From positions 20,249,577 through 20,313,576 of the forward strand of contig NC_084462.1 in assembly GCF_027409185.1 (NCBI RefSeq): a stretch of DNA of 64,000 nucleotides, in the 5' to 3' direction. The notes beneath the pieces were generated by a model. The model was given only the letters and a program-made list of their open reading frames with translations, was not told the origin of the DNA and did not search any database. Within the stretch, counting starts at the first letter, position 1; each line of letters opens with the position of its first letter. Source of the DNA: Cynocephalus volans (lineage: Eukaryota; Chordata; Mammalia; Dermoptera; Cynocephalidae). Shown here piece by piece: positions 36,850 to 48,672 of this stretch. The position numbers were made by a program, and so were the translations under genes.

Positions 36850-37285
36850 AAAAATACTCATCCCTAGACCCAGTAATTTCACTAATGAGAGTCTCTCCTA
36901 AGGAAATAATCCCAAATATAGAAAAACGCTCCGGCGACAGGATATTCAGAGCAGATTTCCTTAGAAGAGTGACTAATTAGAGACAACCTAATTGTCCAAC
37001 AGAGGGGACGAGCGGGCATATGACAGCAAAGCTATGTCGTTAAGGTGATGGAAGAACTCAAGCAAATGCTGCTGCCATCGCAGTGAGAGCAAAGCAGGCG
37101 CCTAAATCGAATGATCACAGCTGATCACAGCACAGACATCTTTAAAGCCTAGAACAAAGACTCAAAAGAACTTTAATATTGGCAGATGCTTTCTCTGGCT
37201 GGCGAGAGTCTGGGTGTGAATTTCTTGTTCTAATTCTCTGAACTTTTTAATTTTCTGGAAAGAACTTAATAGAAAAGTTTACCTT
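36850..37285 (+). mobile_element. Old L1 (L1ME-like) 3' fragment
   Basis: 'cccagtaatttcactaatg', 'aaggaaataatcccaaata' and 'gacaacctaattgtccaaca' are ORF2-terminal landmarks in a very diverged form. They are followed by an AT-rich 3'UTR ('aacttttt-aattttctgg'). Confidence 0.6.
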
Positions 37286-37324
37286 TAATTGAACTGGTTG
37301 ACTGTGTTAACTACCAGTTGTCCC

Positions 37325-38045
37325 TTCGTGTAAGTGTGTGAGTGTGTGTGTGTGTGTGTGTGTTAATTTTGTGTGAGCGTGTGGCTGTGTGCGACTGCAA
37401 TCACGTGTGAGTGTGTGAGCGATGGAAACTGTGTGAATGCGTTTCAGCATGTCTGTGTGTGACTGGATGTGTGTAAGAGTGTGCATGTAACTGTGCGAGC
37501 ACATATGTGCATGTGAGCCAACACGAGCGTGTGAGCACGTGTGCCTGTGCACATAAATGTGGCTGTGTGTGAATGTCAGTGCAGGTGTGTGAGTGAATGT
37601 GGGAGTGTGTGTAAGTGCAGATCCACATAAGTGCTTGTGCGTATCTGGGAAAGTGTGAGGTGGGCGGGAAGGGGAACGTGTGTGCTGTGGGTATGAACAT
37701 ATGTGGGTGTGAGCCCGAATGTGGTGTGGAGGTATGGGTGAACATAAATGTGTGGTTGCGAGCATGTAAATGTCGCTGTGTTAGTGTCTGAGTACGGGTG
37801 CATGAGTGTGCGGGTGTGTGGGGGGGTGAGAGTGGATGTCGGGTTTGTGCACAAGTGTGTGGGCATGAGCGTGCAGGTGTGAGTAGATGTGTGTGTTGGT
37901 GTGTGAATGTGTATGACTGTGGAGTGTGGAGCTGTGAGTGGTGAGTGTGAGTGGCTGTGTGTGAGTGGTGTGAGTGTGTAGGTGTGGGTGTGACTGTTGG
38001 CGTGTGTGCGTCAGCATAAGTGTGACTGGTGGAGTTTGTGCTTTC
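37325..38045 (+). repeat. TG-rich minisatellite-like tract (about 700 bp)
   Basis: Long purine-pyrimidine alternation: (TG)n runs at 37337-37361, then hundreds of bases of imperfect TGTGNGTGTGAGTG units, with no rigid period. It produces the long His/Thr-rich minus-strand frame (238 codons at 37401-38117), which is low complexity and not a gene. Such tracts can adopt Z-DNA. Confidence 0.9.
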
Positions 38046-38059
38046 ATGGGCAGTGGCGG

Positions 38060-39870
38060 AGTCCAGGCTCAGCCAGCACCAGCGCCTTCCCAGGTGGGGC
38101 CGGGGAGCCCCCTGCACGTCTGGCGCAGTTCAGCTCCCACCCAGGGAGGGGCCTCGGCCAGCCCAGGGCACAGCGTGGCCGGGAAATTGCCTTAGGTAGG
38201 TGATGCCAGGAGCCTCCCCCAGAGCAGACTGTCCATCACTCCCAGGATCTGCTAGGCTTGGCCCCACGCTGGACAAGGGATGGTCTGGTGCACAAAGGCC
38301 AGACCCCACCTGAGCAGGGGCTGGCGGCCAGAGCAGGGGCACTCAGTGCTGCCCTCAGGTGCCCCGTGGCCCAGGCAGCAGCTGCTGAGGAACAGGCCAG
38401 CCTTGGTGCCTGTGTGCATAGGCTGTAGGGGGTCAAGGAAGCTCCCTGCCCCTGCCGCTCCTGCCCCTACCACACCTGACCCTCAGGCACTTGCCCATCC
38501 ATTCTGCCCTCCCCCCACAGGGATGGAGGGGGTGCCCAGGGCAAGACCCTCCACACACCACTCCCCAAGACAACCACTCTCTCTCACACCATGGAAGCCT
38601 AAGCTTCGGTGAAACAGGAAAGCCACCAGCAATATGGAAACTGAGCCTTGGTGAGGAATCATCAAGCAAGGGCCTGGCCAGCAAGTCATTCCCCAGGGCA
38701 GGCAAACAGGAGGAATAGCAAACAAGAGGAAGGCTCTTCTGAGAAGAGGGAAAACCCTGGCCCTTCTGCGGAGACCTCCCTGATCCCCAACCCAGACTAC
38801 AGCCCCTTCCCTGATCCCTGCCCCAACCCTGTCCTGCGGGGGACATCCACTTGCTGAGCCTGGAGCACAGCTCCTTTAATCTCCCAGCATGGCCAGCCAA
38901 AGACTGCTGCCCCCTGGAGACAGAGGCGGCCAAGGAAGGCCTGTCAGGCTGTGAGACTGCTCCAGCTCCATGAAGCATCCCTGTGTGGCCTCTTTGAGCA
39001 ACACCTCACTGATGGCCTCTTTGAGCAACACCTCTCCTTCCCCGACCATCAGGGTGGCTGTGCCAACGTGCAGCTTCACCAAGTCCCCGCTCCCCTCAGC
39101 CAACTTGCTCGTTGAGGGCCACCTCTGACGCTGGGGAAGGAGAGACAACATTCACATCTAGCAACTTCTCCAGCAGCTCCAGCCACAGATCTCCCACACG
39201 TCTCCTCACCTGGGTGCTGTGACTGTGTAACACACTGATGGGCTGACACTGGCCATGAGGCCTTGGGCAGGGAGATGACCCCTCGAACCTGTGCCTTTCA
39301 TCTGCAGACCATCAAAGACCCCTCACTCTGACACTAGGATTCTGTAACATTTCCCGCACCCCCTGCAAAGTCACATGCCAACAATTGCTAACTTGCTGTG
39401 CAAAGCTCTTGGGGACAATCAGAGCCTCTCATCCTTGCTGTCCCTCCCAACACAGCCTCCATTTCCAAGGCTTCCAGTACAAACCCTCAAAACACATGGC
39501 CCTTGGCTTTTTTATCTCCGCTACAAAGAACGGATTTACTTGAGGACGCTTTGATTTCTTTTTTTAAAGGTCCAGCATTTTGACAAAGACCAGGCGGGTT
39601 CACACTCCCAGTGAACTCCAAGTGCAGACCCTTGGCCTTTTCAGGGATCCTCAAACATTCATGGCCTCCCCCAGCACAGTGCTCCCCACAAAAGAGGAGC
39701 ATCCGCTCAGGAGGTGTGTGGGAAACACGAGTTCTCCCAGACTGGGGCCGATGCTCCTGCCCCCACAGTACCCCACAGCAAGGCCACAGCAGGAGCCGGG
39801 GCCAGCAGGCCCAGGCCTCATCTCAGGAGGGACAACAGCCTTGGTGGAGATGCTCCTCCCTTGCCATGAC
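38060..39870. other. No gene established; one weak decayed exon-like stretch
   Basis: Mostly unassigned. On the minus strand at about 39170-38880, two adjacent open stretches in different frames (motifs VGDLWLELLEKLLDVN and LHVGTATLMVGEGEVLLKEA) have coding-like composition but need a frameshift to join. A short tandem duplication (GCAACACCTC units at 38998-39031) lies inside. No repeat family is recognised. Confidence 0.35.
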
Positions 39871-40360
39871 CCACTTTCTAAAAATGGCCACAACACTAAC
39901 TCCCACCCCACGAGGTTTTCTGGAATAAGACCTCAACATGCCTCCCGGTGGGGGGGCGGGGGGCAGTCTATGTCCCCTTCCCTTGAATGTAGTGGATCTG
40001 TGTGACTGCCTCCGTCAACAGAGCACGTGGAAGTAATGCTACGTGTTGTCCAGTGCTAGGGCACGTCCTCCTGGTTTTCTTGGGACACTCTCTTGGGACC
40101 CAGCCACCATGCTGGCCCATTCATGTGGATAGGATAGGAAGCCCAACCAGCTACGTGGAGAGATCACATGGATAGGCCACATGTGGGCCTTCTGGCCACA
40201 GGCCCAGCTGAGGTCCCAGCTGACACCAACATCAACCACCAGGTACATGATTGAAGGCATTTTTAGAAGATTCTGGCTCCCAACTGCTAAATTACCCCCA
40301 GTGAAGGCTCCAGACATCATGGATCAGGGGCAAAGCCACCTCGCTGTCCCAGTCTGAATA
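39870..40360 (+). mobile_element. Possible MaLR/ERVL-type LTR, diverged
   Basis: 'cccttcccttgaatgtagtg' and 'gtgactgcctccgtcaacag', with 'agcacgtggaagtaatgct' and 'caggcccagctgaggtccc' resembling an MLT1-like LTR in sense. The ends are not sharp. Confidence 0.5.
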
Positions 40361-40994
40361 ACTGCCCCATGGAAGCTGTGAGCATCTCAAAACAGCCGTT
40401 TTTCAACATGAACTTGGGGAGTGGTTTGTCACACAGTGACAGATGGCACATTTCACGGCTGTTTCTCAGCCTTGGCTCCTCCTCGTCCTTACCTGTAGCC
40501 ATAATTACAGTCACAAGTGTGGCTCTGAAGCAAAGGCTATGGGGGTTTCTCTCACCTACACCCGTCACCATCTACTCTCCCTTGCTGCGGGACTTAGGAT
40601 CAGTGGCATGACCCTCCCTTCACGACTCAACTCTCCAACACTGTCCCTTCTGTTTTCTCCCAGCCAGAAGTGAAATGTCATGGGGGTCCCATGGGTGCAC
40701 GTCAAGCTTTGGGCAACCAGCTCAGACAGAATTGGAAAGGACGGGAGGCTCCTGCCCTGCGCCACTATTTCAGCTGAAGTGACACTCACCTCAAGGACCA
40801 AGCCAGCAGGAGGCATCCCCATCCTTGTCACTCTGACGGGTCCTCCCCATCCTTGTCACTCTGTCCCCTGCAGCAGCCCTAGAACCCACCCACTGCTTGA
40901 GTCCCTGTTCCTGCCCAGACTCTGGCCAGAGCCTCTTCCTAGAGCCCAGGAGCCATGGTTTCTGCTTCAAACCGATGCAGCAAATACACCAGTC

Positions 40995-41262
40995 TCAAAG
41001 GACAAATACTGCATGATTCCACTTACATGAGACACCTAGAGACAAACTCACAGAGACAGAGAGTGGAAGGGCGGTCCTGGGGCTGGGGCAGGGCACATGG
41101 GGAGTTAGTGCTCAATGGGAACAGAATTTTAGTTTTGCCAGATGGAAAGTTCTTGAGAGGAATGGTGGTGGATGGTCACACGTCAATGTACTTACTACCA
41201 CTGAAAAGAGTTAAAACGGTAAATTTTATGTTATATATACAATTAACCAATATAAAAACAAC
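40995..41262 (+). mobile_element. L1M 3'UTR fragment
   Basis: 'ctcaaaggacaaatactgca', 'tgattccacttacatgagac' and 'cacagagacagagagtggaa', ending 'aaacggtaaattttatgtta', are the L1M 3' end. Length about 270 bp. Confidence 0.85.
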
Positions 41263-41693
41263 CATGCTAATGCTGTCCCCGGGGTCCCCAGGAAACACCT
41301 AAGCTGACTTGGCCTTGCACTGTCTTTACCATCTGAGCCACACGGCGCCCTCGTGCAGTGCGCAGCCTACACGGCCGCACCGGCATCCCTGCGCCCCTCC
41401 CCACCGATCCCATCCTGACCCGAGCAGCCTCTCCCACTCAGCCTCTGCAGCCTGCCCCGGCTGACTCGACCATCGTGTCCTGATGCACGGCCCCACCCCC
41501 ACAGCATCTGGGGGACCTTTGGGTCTCATGTCTCTATTTGTGCACCTGTTTTGAACCCCTCAGCCCCCAAGCACAACATCTGAAGTGAACGGAGCTGCCT
41601 GCCTCAGGCCCAGGGAGGGGGTCACAGGTGAAAGGTCACCGTGTCCCTGCTGGAAGGACCACACAACTGCCTGGCTTTCTAAATCAAGTCCAC

Positions 41694-41699
41694 TTTATT
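41694..41699 (-). promoter_or_regulatory. Candidate poly(A) signal for a minus-strand transcript
   Basis: TTTATT on plus is AATAAA on minus, in the context 'tttcaaataaagtggacttg'. No A/T tail follows, so it is not a retroelement end. If used, cleavage would fall near 41675. It could end the transcript whose last coding exon is at 46034-45878, implying a 3'UTR of about 4.2 kb. That length makes the link uncertain. Confidence 0.4.
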
Positions 41700-41719
41700 T
41701 GAAATTTTCCACATGCCAC

Positions 41720-44700
41720 AAATTTACATGGAAATACCCACTCAGAATGTAGTTTGCTACAGTGAACACTAAGTTCAGGAGCGGGCATCACCGTGCGAAG
41801 CCACATGCGGGCAGTTCAACCAGACAGATGGGGACGGGGAGGTTAGTCATCAAAAAGGCAGGTGACATGTAGAACGGTCATTTAGCACCTGGTCACAAGA
41901 TATAGTGAGACCCCCAAGCCAGGAAAAGGTCTTGCCCCACCTCCATCCCCTAAAATAACACACTGAGCTCAGCTGTTTCTGGGCAAGGTCACACAGAGAT
42001 GGACAAAAGGGTTGCAATGCAGGGGTTGGAGGGGACACCACCAACAGCTGCAGGTGAGGGGTACGCACACGCACATGAACACACATGTACATACCCGCGC
42101 ACACATCCACATGAACACCCCTTGCATGCACATCCTCACACCCACTTGCCCTGCAGGAGTACACTCATTCCTGCAGGAGCAACACTTGCACAGCCCAAGG
42201 CGGGGGCACCAGTCGTGGACCCTCATCGGCTCCCACGGCCCCACTGCTCTGTGCCCAGGCCTGTGCCCAGCTTCGGTCCCCTTGGTTCAAGTGGCCTGCG
42301 GTTCTGGGTCCTAGCACAGGGAGCAATTAAGGGAGGGTGTGGCTGGGCTGTCCAACAAGATGGAGCAGCACATTTTCCATTCCTGAGGAGCTCAGACTGT
42401 CGTGGCTGCAGCCTGGGGCCTGAGCAGCAGGCACCCCCTACTGTGTGCACACACAGGCCCACGGAGGGCCTCCTGCAGAGGAGACTTCAGGCCTGTATCC
42501 CTACAGGGCCCCTGAAGGGCAGCTCCCAGGCAGGGATAGAACCCGTCCCCTCTGTTGTACAAAAGAGTAAAGAGCTCCCCACCTGGCCTCCCTGGGCTGG
42601 ACGAGAAAATCACCTGCCCATGAAAATGAGAAAAGCGACCCCACAGCTGAGGGCTCAGAAATGCACCTTTTCCCTGGTTCCCTCAGGTGGCTTCTGACCC
42701 AGCAGGCCCAGTTGCTTGGTAATGTGCAGCAGGCTGCAGGATTGCTTGATGCAGACCCACACACCCTGCAAAAGGGTCTGAGGTGAGATGAGCGCACAGG
42801 CGGGAGGGGGCAGCGTGGGCGGTCAGGGGTTTTCTCTCTTGAGGAACCAGGGATAAATGCCTGGGTCTCCTCCTTCCCACCTCCTCCCATCTCTCTCTCA
42901 CATGCACACATGTACACAGCAGACACACACTCACAGGTGTGCACACATGTGCACACACAGGGCACATATGCACAGACACACACGTGCACACACACACACA
43001 CAGGCGCAGGCATGAGTGCTGACCACGCTCCTCTCAGCAGGCAGCATATGGTCCACTGCTTAACAGCCCGGTGCTGCCAATTGGGGACCATTAGGGTGCG
43101 TTCTTTTCCCAATGTAAAATGCTGCAGAATATAAAATGCAATTAACACTGGTGCCAAAATAGCACTTAGCGAAAATAAGCACATTATTAACATCTGGTGA
43201 ATCCTGTCTCGGATGTAGAAACAGTGGAGATCCTTGCTCTAAGTCAAAGGATTGTTGCAGGGGACACTAAAAAAACAAGGTCTACTGTTGGGGGCTGCTC
43301 TCCAAAGCCCTTTGTGCCCCCAGCCTCTCATGAACAGCCCCCTCCCCAGCCAGCCCTGTTTATCGGCATAAATTATGCTACTGGTTAAAACTGCTTGCTC
43401 ATGAGAACAGGCCATCCAGGCGAGATCATAAAAACACAGTCACAGCGTTTTGGAAAAATTCCTCATGGAAAGACAACTCAAGCTAGGAACTGTTCTGGAG
43501 GAAAGGGGGAGAGCACAAAAGCCATGGCACCCAAGCCCCAAAGCCCCCAGGGTTCTGGAGGAAAGGAGAGGACACAAAAGCCACAAAGGCCCCTGAAGGA
43601 CCGGAATCTTCCAGGCCACCTGCCTCCCTCCTAGGCCGCATGCCCCCTGCCCCTCAGGCTGCAACCAGCCACCCCCTGGCTTTGAGGACAAGAAGCGGTC
43701 AGTCCCAGGCAGCCCCACACCACCCAATCTGATCACCCTTGTCTGGTGGCTTCAGGTGCCATTTTAAAGCTCTAAAGAAATGTCCAGATAATGCCAAGGT
43801 CCAGGGTTCAATCCCTGTATGGGCCAGCTGCCAAAAAAAGAAAGAAAAGAAATGCTCAGAAATGGGTGAGGTCGAGGGGATATCCCACCACCTTTTGGAC
43901 CCTCACCTACAGCTATGTGGGACCTTGGCCCTGCCCTGTGGCTTGCAAGATCAAGAAAAGAGGGGACCCAGGTTTGTGGCTCTCAGAGGACACGTCAGGG
44001 CTGCGAAGGTGAAGACTTTGGTGTGGGCCTCAGTACAGGGCATTCCTTGGAATCAGCCTGCAGACAGGTCCCTCTGGCAAGGACACAAAGGTGCCTCCGC
44101 TGGCTGCAGCCTGGGGCAGGGAGAGGGCGCCCTGTGTTCCAGAGAGGAGGTGACGACCCCACTCATGCAAGAAAAACAGGGTGAGGAGGGAGGAGACCAC
44201 ACCCCACAGATCCACCTGTGCAAAGAGGAGCAGAGCCGCTGGGCGGGGCACAGACTGCCAGACAGACCTGGGGAGGTGCCAGACAGACAAGTGTTTACAG
44301 AGGGCTGATCAAAGGCTGTGTTTCCCCCAGGGCTCTGACCCCAAGTACTCAAGCCCCTGCAGTTGTGCATCTGAAGGCATCCTGGACAACCTCAGCCCAG
44401 AGTGGGCAGAGCTGCTGAGAACTGCTTGCCCTGAGAACCCAAGGCCCAGTTTACTCAGTTCTTTAACAGCAGGTTAAACTCAGGGACACTGCCACTACTC
44501 AGGGTGGGGGCCCATCACCACAGAAACAAAGAAGATGGCGGGCTGGGTCCAGCAGTGACAGAGCAGACGGCAGCCAACAGGGGCACCAACACTGTGAGCA
44601 GGGCCTAGTAGGCTCTGCACCCCCAGCCCATGGGGTCCTGGAGAGGCATCCCCTGCAGAGACCAAGGCACCCCAGGCTGGAAGCCACCCAGACGCCACCC

Positions 44701-45870
44701 GCGGCCTGCTGGGGGCCCATCACCAAGAGGGGCAAAGGCAGGAGTCCAGGTGGCCAGGACCCACCCATGGCCCCTTCAGAAGCCCACCAGCTCAGGGTAT
44801 GTCAGGCTAGGAGGCTGAGAAAGGCAAAGGCAGCCAGGCTGGGACAGAGGGGAGGCCTCAGACACTGGAAGGTGGCTCTTCATTTTTGGAATAGCTTTAA
44901 GTGCTAAATGAAGTTATCTGAAACTGGGTAATTTGGTCACTACTCCAGCCTTAAACATCCTTTCTAGGTTTTAATATTTCAAGTTATTTTAACAAAACCA
45001 AATATATGTATTTTTTTTTTTTCCTCCAGAAATACATGCAGACCTTCATGGAGAGCTGGAGTTTCCAAAGCCGAATGCCATGAATCATGTGTGGCCGGTG
45101 AGGAGGCCTCTCTCATGAGGAGAAGGCCCTGCTCCTTGGGCTCAACAGCCCCAGGGGGTGCGGGGCAGCAGTCCCAGCTCCAGAGGGTTCCTGCTGGGCC
45201 ACATACATCATCTGGCTGGAACGTCGCCGAGACATAATTGGGTTAAAATATGTGTTAATGGGAAGAAGCACCCCAAATCTGCAGCCATAAAATTTATGAG
45301 CCCCTCACTATGTCACACCTACAGATGGCACGATGAAGCAAGGGGATACTTGGACACATGGTCACTGTCTCAGCAAGGAGAGCACACGTCCACCTAACAC
45401 ATGAGCCGCTGCCCATCCATGGAGCCCGGATGGCGGATGACCACAAACACAAGAGCCAAGGGGACTCTTCAGGACTGAAGCAAGGGGGCAGCAGCCCTGG
45501 GCCCACAGCCCTTCCACCGGTGTGCTGGGCATGTGGACAGGGCCGCAAGTACATCCTGGCTAGGCCCGCAGGGCAGCCTGGCTCAGCCACTCCCCACCAC
45601 GTCGATGGCCCAGCTGATCCCCCTCACGTCATCCAGAGGGTGAACCCTCAACCCAAACTTCACTGACAGCAAGTCCTCACAACAGAAAGTGAGAGGAAAC
45701 AGCAGGAGCCCTGGGAGCCAGAGTGGGAGCTGCAAGACAGCCGGGAGAGACAGCTTTCTTCCTCCTGTGACAAACCAGGGCTCCTGGGGGCCTGCGGGCA
45801 GGCGGAGAGCAGCAGTGGCATCCTCTGGTGACTTAGATCGAAGCAGGCAGCTCAGCCCAGTGCTGGGCCC
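41720..45870. other. No coding gene seen; CA-rich tracts and one degenerate SINE
   Basis: Imperfect (CA)n tracts lie at 42060-42145 and 42885-43010 and give long chance frames (232 codons at 41999-42697, 230 codons at 43193-42501). A 5'-truncated SINE is at 43783. The interval may be the 3'UTR of the minus-strand gene or intergenic. No other element can be named. Confidence 0.5.
43783..43845 (+). mobile_element. 5'-truncated monomeric tRNA-Ile SINE
   Basis: It retains 'cagataatgccaaggtcca', B box GGTTCAATCCC and GGGCCAGCTGCC plus an A/G tail, but lacks the A box. AAAGAAATG copies at 43774-43782 and near 43847-43855 look like the TSD, which would mean insertion as a truncated copy. Confidence 0.8.
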
Positions 45871-45877
45871 GGCCCTC

Positions 45878-46034
45878 TCACCACCACAGGTTTGGAGGCT
45901 CTTCAGCCACTCTGCTTTTAAACAAGGTGATCTCGTCCAGGTGCACCATGGGGACATCCCGGATGACGTCGGTCAGGCCTTCATGCAGCAGAGGGAAGAT
46001 GACGACGTTCAGCGCAGGCCGCTCAGCCTGGAAA
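45878..46034 (-). CDS. Terminal coding exon of an unidentified minus-strand gene
   Basis: A strong acceptor ('cttgtctctggttcag' on minus) is followed by 157 bp. The first base finishes a split codon (phase 2), then 51 codons precede TGA at 45880-45878. The peptide begins FQAERPALNVVIFPLLHEGL, contains a VIRDVPMVHLDEITLFKSR stretch and ends EEPPNLWW. The composition is well balanced and protein-like, with a mix of hydrophobic and charged residues, no low complexity and no repeat origin. I do not recognise the family. No other annotated feature overlaps. It is the best gene evidence in the window, but partial. Confidence 0.55.
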
Positions 46035-46059
46035 CTGAACCAGAGACAAGCTGTTAGCA

Positions 46060-48575
46060 GAGCGAGACCCATGCGCAAGGTCACCTGCAGGAGAAAGACC
46101 TGGAGGGACTCGCACCTGCCCTCCCCACTGGCTCACAGGCCTCTCCCTGAGACACGGGCTGTGGGCCTGAGCAAGGGAGGAGGTGAGGCAGACAAGGAGC
46201 TGGCCTACAGGGCATCCACGCTGTCCCTGGGTGTGCGGGAGGCCCCCACACTGCACCAGGCACAAGGGTCGGAGGCCGAGGGAGGCCAGCCTGCCATGCG
46301 GAGGCAGAGAACAGCCTGTAGGAACAGGCGCTACATTCCAGGCAGTGGGGAGGCCTCCCCAAGGGGCAGCCACGAGGGAGCTGCAGATGCCCTGTCTCTG
46401 GCCACACGAGGCCCCATAGCCAGGAAGGAGAGAAAGGACAGGTGGCCAAACCTGCACAGCCACAGACCACCCTCAAGGGGGCACAATCCCCAAGGCAGAC
46501 AAGGCAGCAACACAGGCTTGGCAAGGAGTGAAAACCAAGGCAGCCTTTCTAGAGCCACATGTGCTTGTCTGACTGTGTGACAAACAACTGGCAGGTGACC
46601 CTTCCCTCCTGACCACATCCAGCAGGGGGACTGGCTCTGCTGCCACACTGCAGATGGAAAACTCAAACATACAATTTCCAAGTGTGCTGGGCACTTTGCT
46701 AAGCTTGAAAGACCTGACCTCCTTCTGCACTCTCCACGACCCCATGGGACAGCCACAGTCCCTCTGCTGGTCAGAGCCAGAGTGGGGTCCCCTTCCCCAT
46801 CAGAGCAAAGCCAAGTCAACAGTCCTACCCAATCCACTGGGCCAAAACACAAAGGAAACCCAAGTGCTAACCACAGAAGGGAGGACACAGTGGTGCCCAC
46901 AGAACGCACAGAAGATGTCCAGAATCTTCCATCCTGTGGGCCTCAAAAGGCACAAGGCAGGAGGTGCCCATACAGAGAACCCTGCCATTTGTCAAAACTA
47001 AGGCAAGTCCCCTCCAGCCCCAGCGCCTGCTCAAAGGACCAAGGAAGACGGTGGTCCAGCCTCTCCCTGCAGCCCACCCCTGAGACATATGCAAAGTCAT
47101 TGCCAGGAAGGCTCTCATAAGACTCAATGTTTTGCCAACAAAGGTGTCAACAAGCACCTCCCGGTTCTGCGTGGCGGTCTGCATGCTGGCAGCCATGTCT
47201 ATGACCGTAAACCTCAAAGGCAGAGTAGCAGACACGTCCCTGCCTATGAACTTATTGTGCAATTTACTTGATTTGAAACCAAATCTCCCCCAACAGGCAT
47301 GCAAAGCCTCCTGCCTCCCCCAGCCTCAGGGCTGCCTCACTGAGGCTCTTAACGAGCTGCTGTTAAGATGGGGAAGGGATTCATTTCTCACCAAAGCAAG
47401 GAACGCACACAGAGCCCAACAGTCACAGGTGGCTGCAGCTGTGCAGGTGGCTGGAAGGGAACAGCGCTCCAGACACTGGCACGAGGTCCCTGGGCAGGCA
47501 ACAGGGAGGTGCCACCACCAGAGTTAAACTGCACTTCCTTCTTAGGGCTCCATCTCTAGTTCACTCCTGATGAACTTCGATTTAGACAGTTCCAAGAGCA
47601 AACTTACCAGCTTTTTATTTTTAATTTGTAAAATTAAATTATTTAATTTTTATTTTTAATTTGCCTTGGTTCTCAAGGTGCCTCCACACACTGCCTTAGT
47701 TGGTATTTGCAGCTGTGAGTCTTGGGGTCCCCGCCAAAGCAGAGGAGGCAGCCCAAGATGTCACGTGGCTAAGCCAGCCTCTCCAAAGTGAAGGCAGGAA
47801 GGCATGGGGGAGGAAGACTCACTTCCAAGTGCAGGGTCATGGCATGAAATGAAAGAAATGAAATGAAAAAAAGCTCCTCCCAGCTACTTGCATCTAGAAG
47901 CCAGTCTAGGCTGGTGACTGACCACAGGTGACTCTCCTGGACCGCTCCCCTGACCAGGGCTAATCACATCAATAACATAAGGACCTGAGGCTGGCATCCA
48001 AGGCGATCCCTGACCTGGACTCGCAGAGAACAAGAACCAAGGCAGTGGGTGCATCTGAACATGTCAGTGTGCAGTGGCCCCCACAGAAGCCTCCTGGGGC
48101 CTCAGGGACAGCTCTGTCCTGCACAGTGATGCTGGACAGGGGACACGACTGAGGGAGTGGCCCAAGGCAGGAGTTTGGCCTCCTGGAACTGTGTCTTCGA
48201 GGGATCTCTCCCAGGATCCAAAGCCTGGACAGATGGAAAAAAAGGACACTGGCCAGCCACAGGCAAGATCTTCAGAGACCACGCACTTAAGCCCACGCAC
48301 TGGGGCTTCCCACTCGTTCTGAAACCCAGCACTGGCGAGCTCAGCCACCAGGCTCCCACGGGAGCCAGCAGGAAGTGACAGCTGAGGGGCAAGAGGAGAC
48401 CAAGGTGTGGGGAGCAGGTCACCCAGGGGGGACAGGGCAGAAAGGCAGCCCCTCCTATAGGTCTGAGGGTGTTCAGATGGGGCTTTATAGTCTTCCATGT
48501 AACAAGATTCAAAAAGACAGAGCTTAAGGAGAGTTAACTTATACTTACTCTGTGCCGTTTATAATGCACAAGAAA
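46060..48575. other. Probable intron or intergenic sequence; no element named
   Basis: At least one further exon of the minus-strand gene should lie here if the phases of its neighbours are right, but I could not choose one. A minus-strand open stretch at 47290-47090 (motifs HNKFIGRDVSATLPLRF, NREVLVDTFVG) looks coding-like yet lacks a phase-compatible acceptor/donor pair. An AT-rich self-complementary stretch lies at about 47610-47660. Confidence 0.35.
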
Positions 48576-48583
48576 AATGCCTA

Positions 48584-48672
48584 CCTGGTCGGTGTTATAA
48601 CACCAAGTTCAAGGGTTTGGATCCCCACACAGGCCAGCCATGAAAAAACAAAGAAACAACAAGCAAACAAAA
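48584..48672 (+). mobile_element. Partial monomeric tRNA-Ile SINE
   Basis: 'acctggtcggtgttataaca', 'ccaagttcaagggtttgga' and 'tccccacacaggccagcc', then an A/C tail. The A-box part is missing. AAAAATGCC and AAAAATATGCC flank it. Confidence 0.8.

Noticed and set aside
37325-38045. CRISPR-like or ordered tandem array
   Set aside because: No regular repeat/spacer period, and the host is a mammal. It is a simple-sequence tract.
37401-38117. 238-codon minus-strand frame
   Set aside because: His/Thr/Ser low-complexity translation of the TG-rich tract.
41999-43193. Long overlapping frames of 232 and 230 codons on opposite strands
   Set aside because: They run through CA/TG repeats and GC-rich DNA, lack domains or splice support, and overlap antisense.
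47090-47290. Additional exon of the minus-strand gene (HNKFIGRDVSATLPLRF)
   Set aside because: The open frame is attractive, but no acceptor/donor pair gives a frame consistent with the neighbouring exons.
48020-48225. Exon after a superb acceptor ('ttttccatctgtccag', minus)
   Set aside because: Every frame hits a stop before a usable donor.
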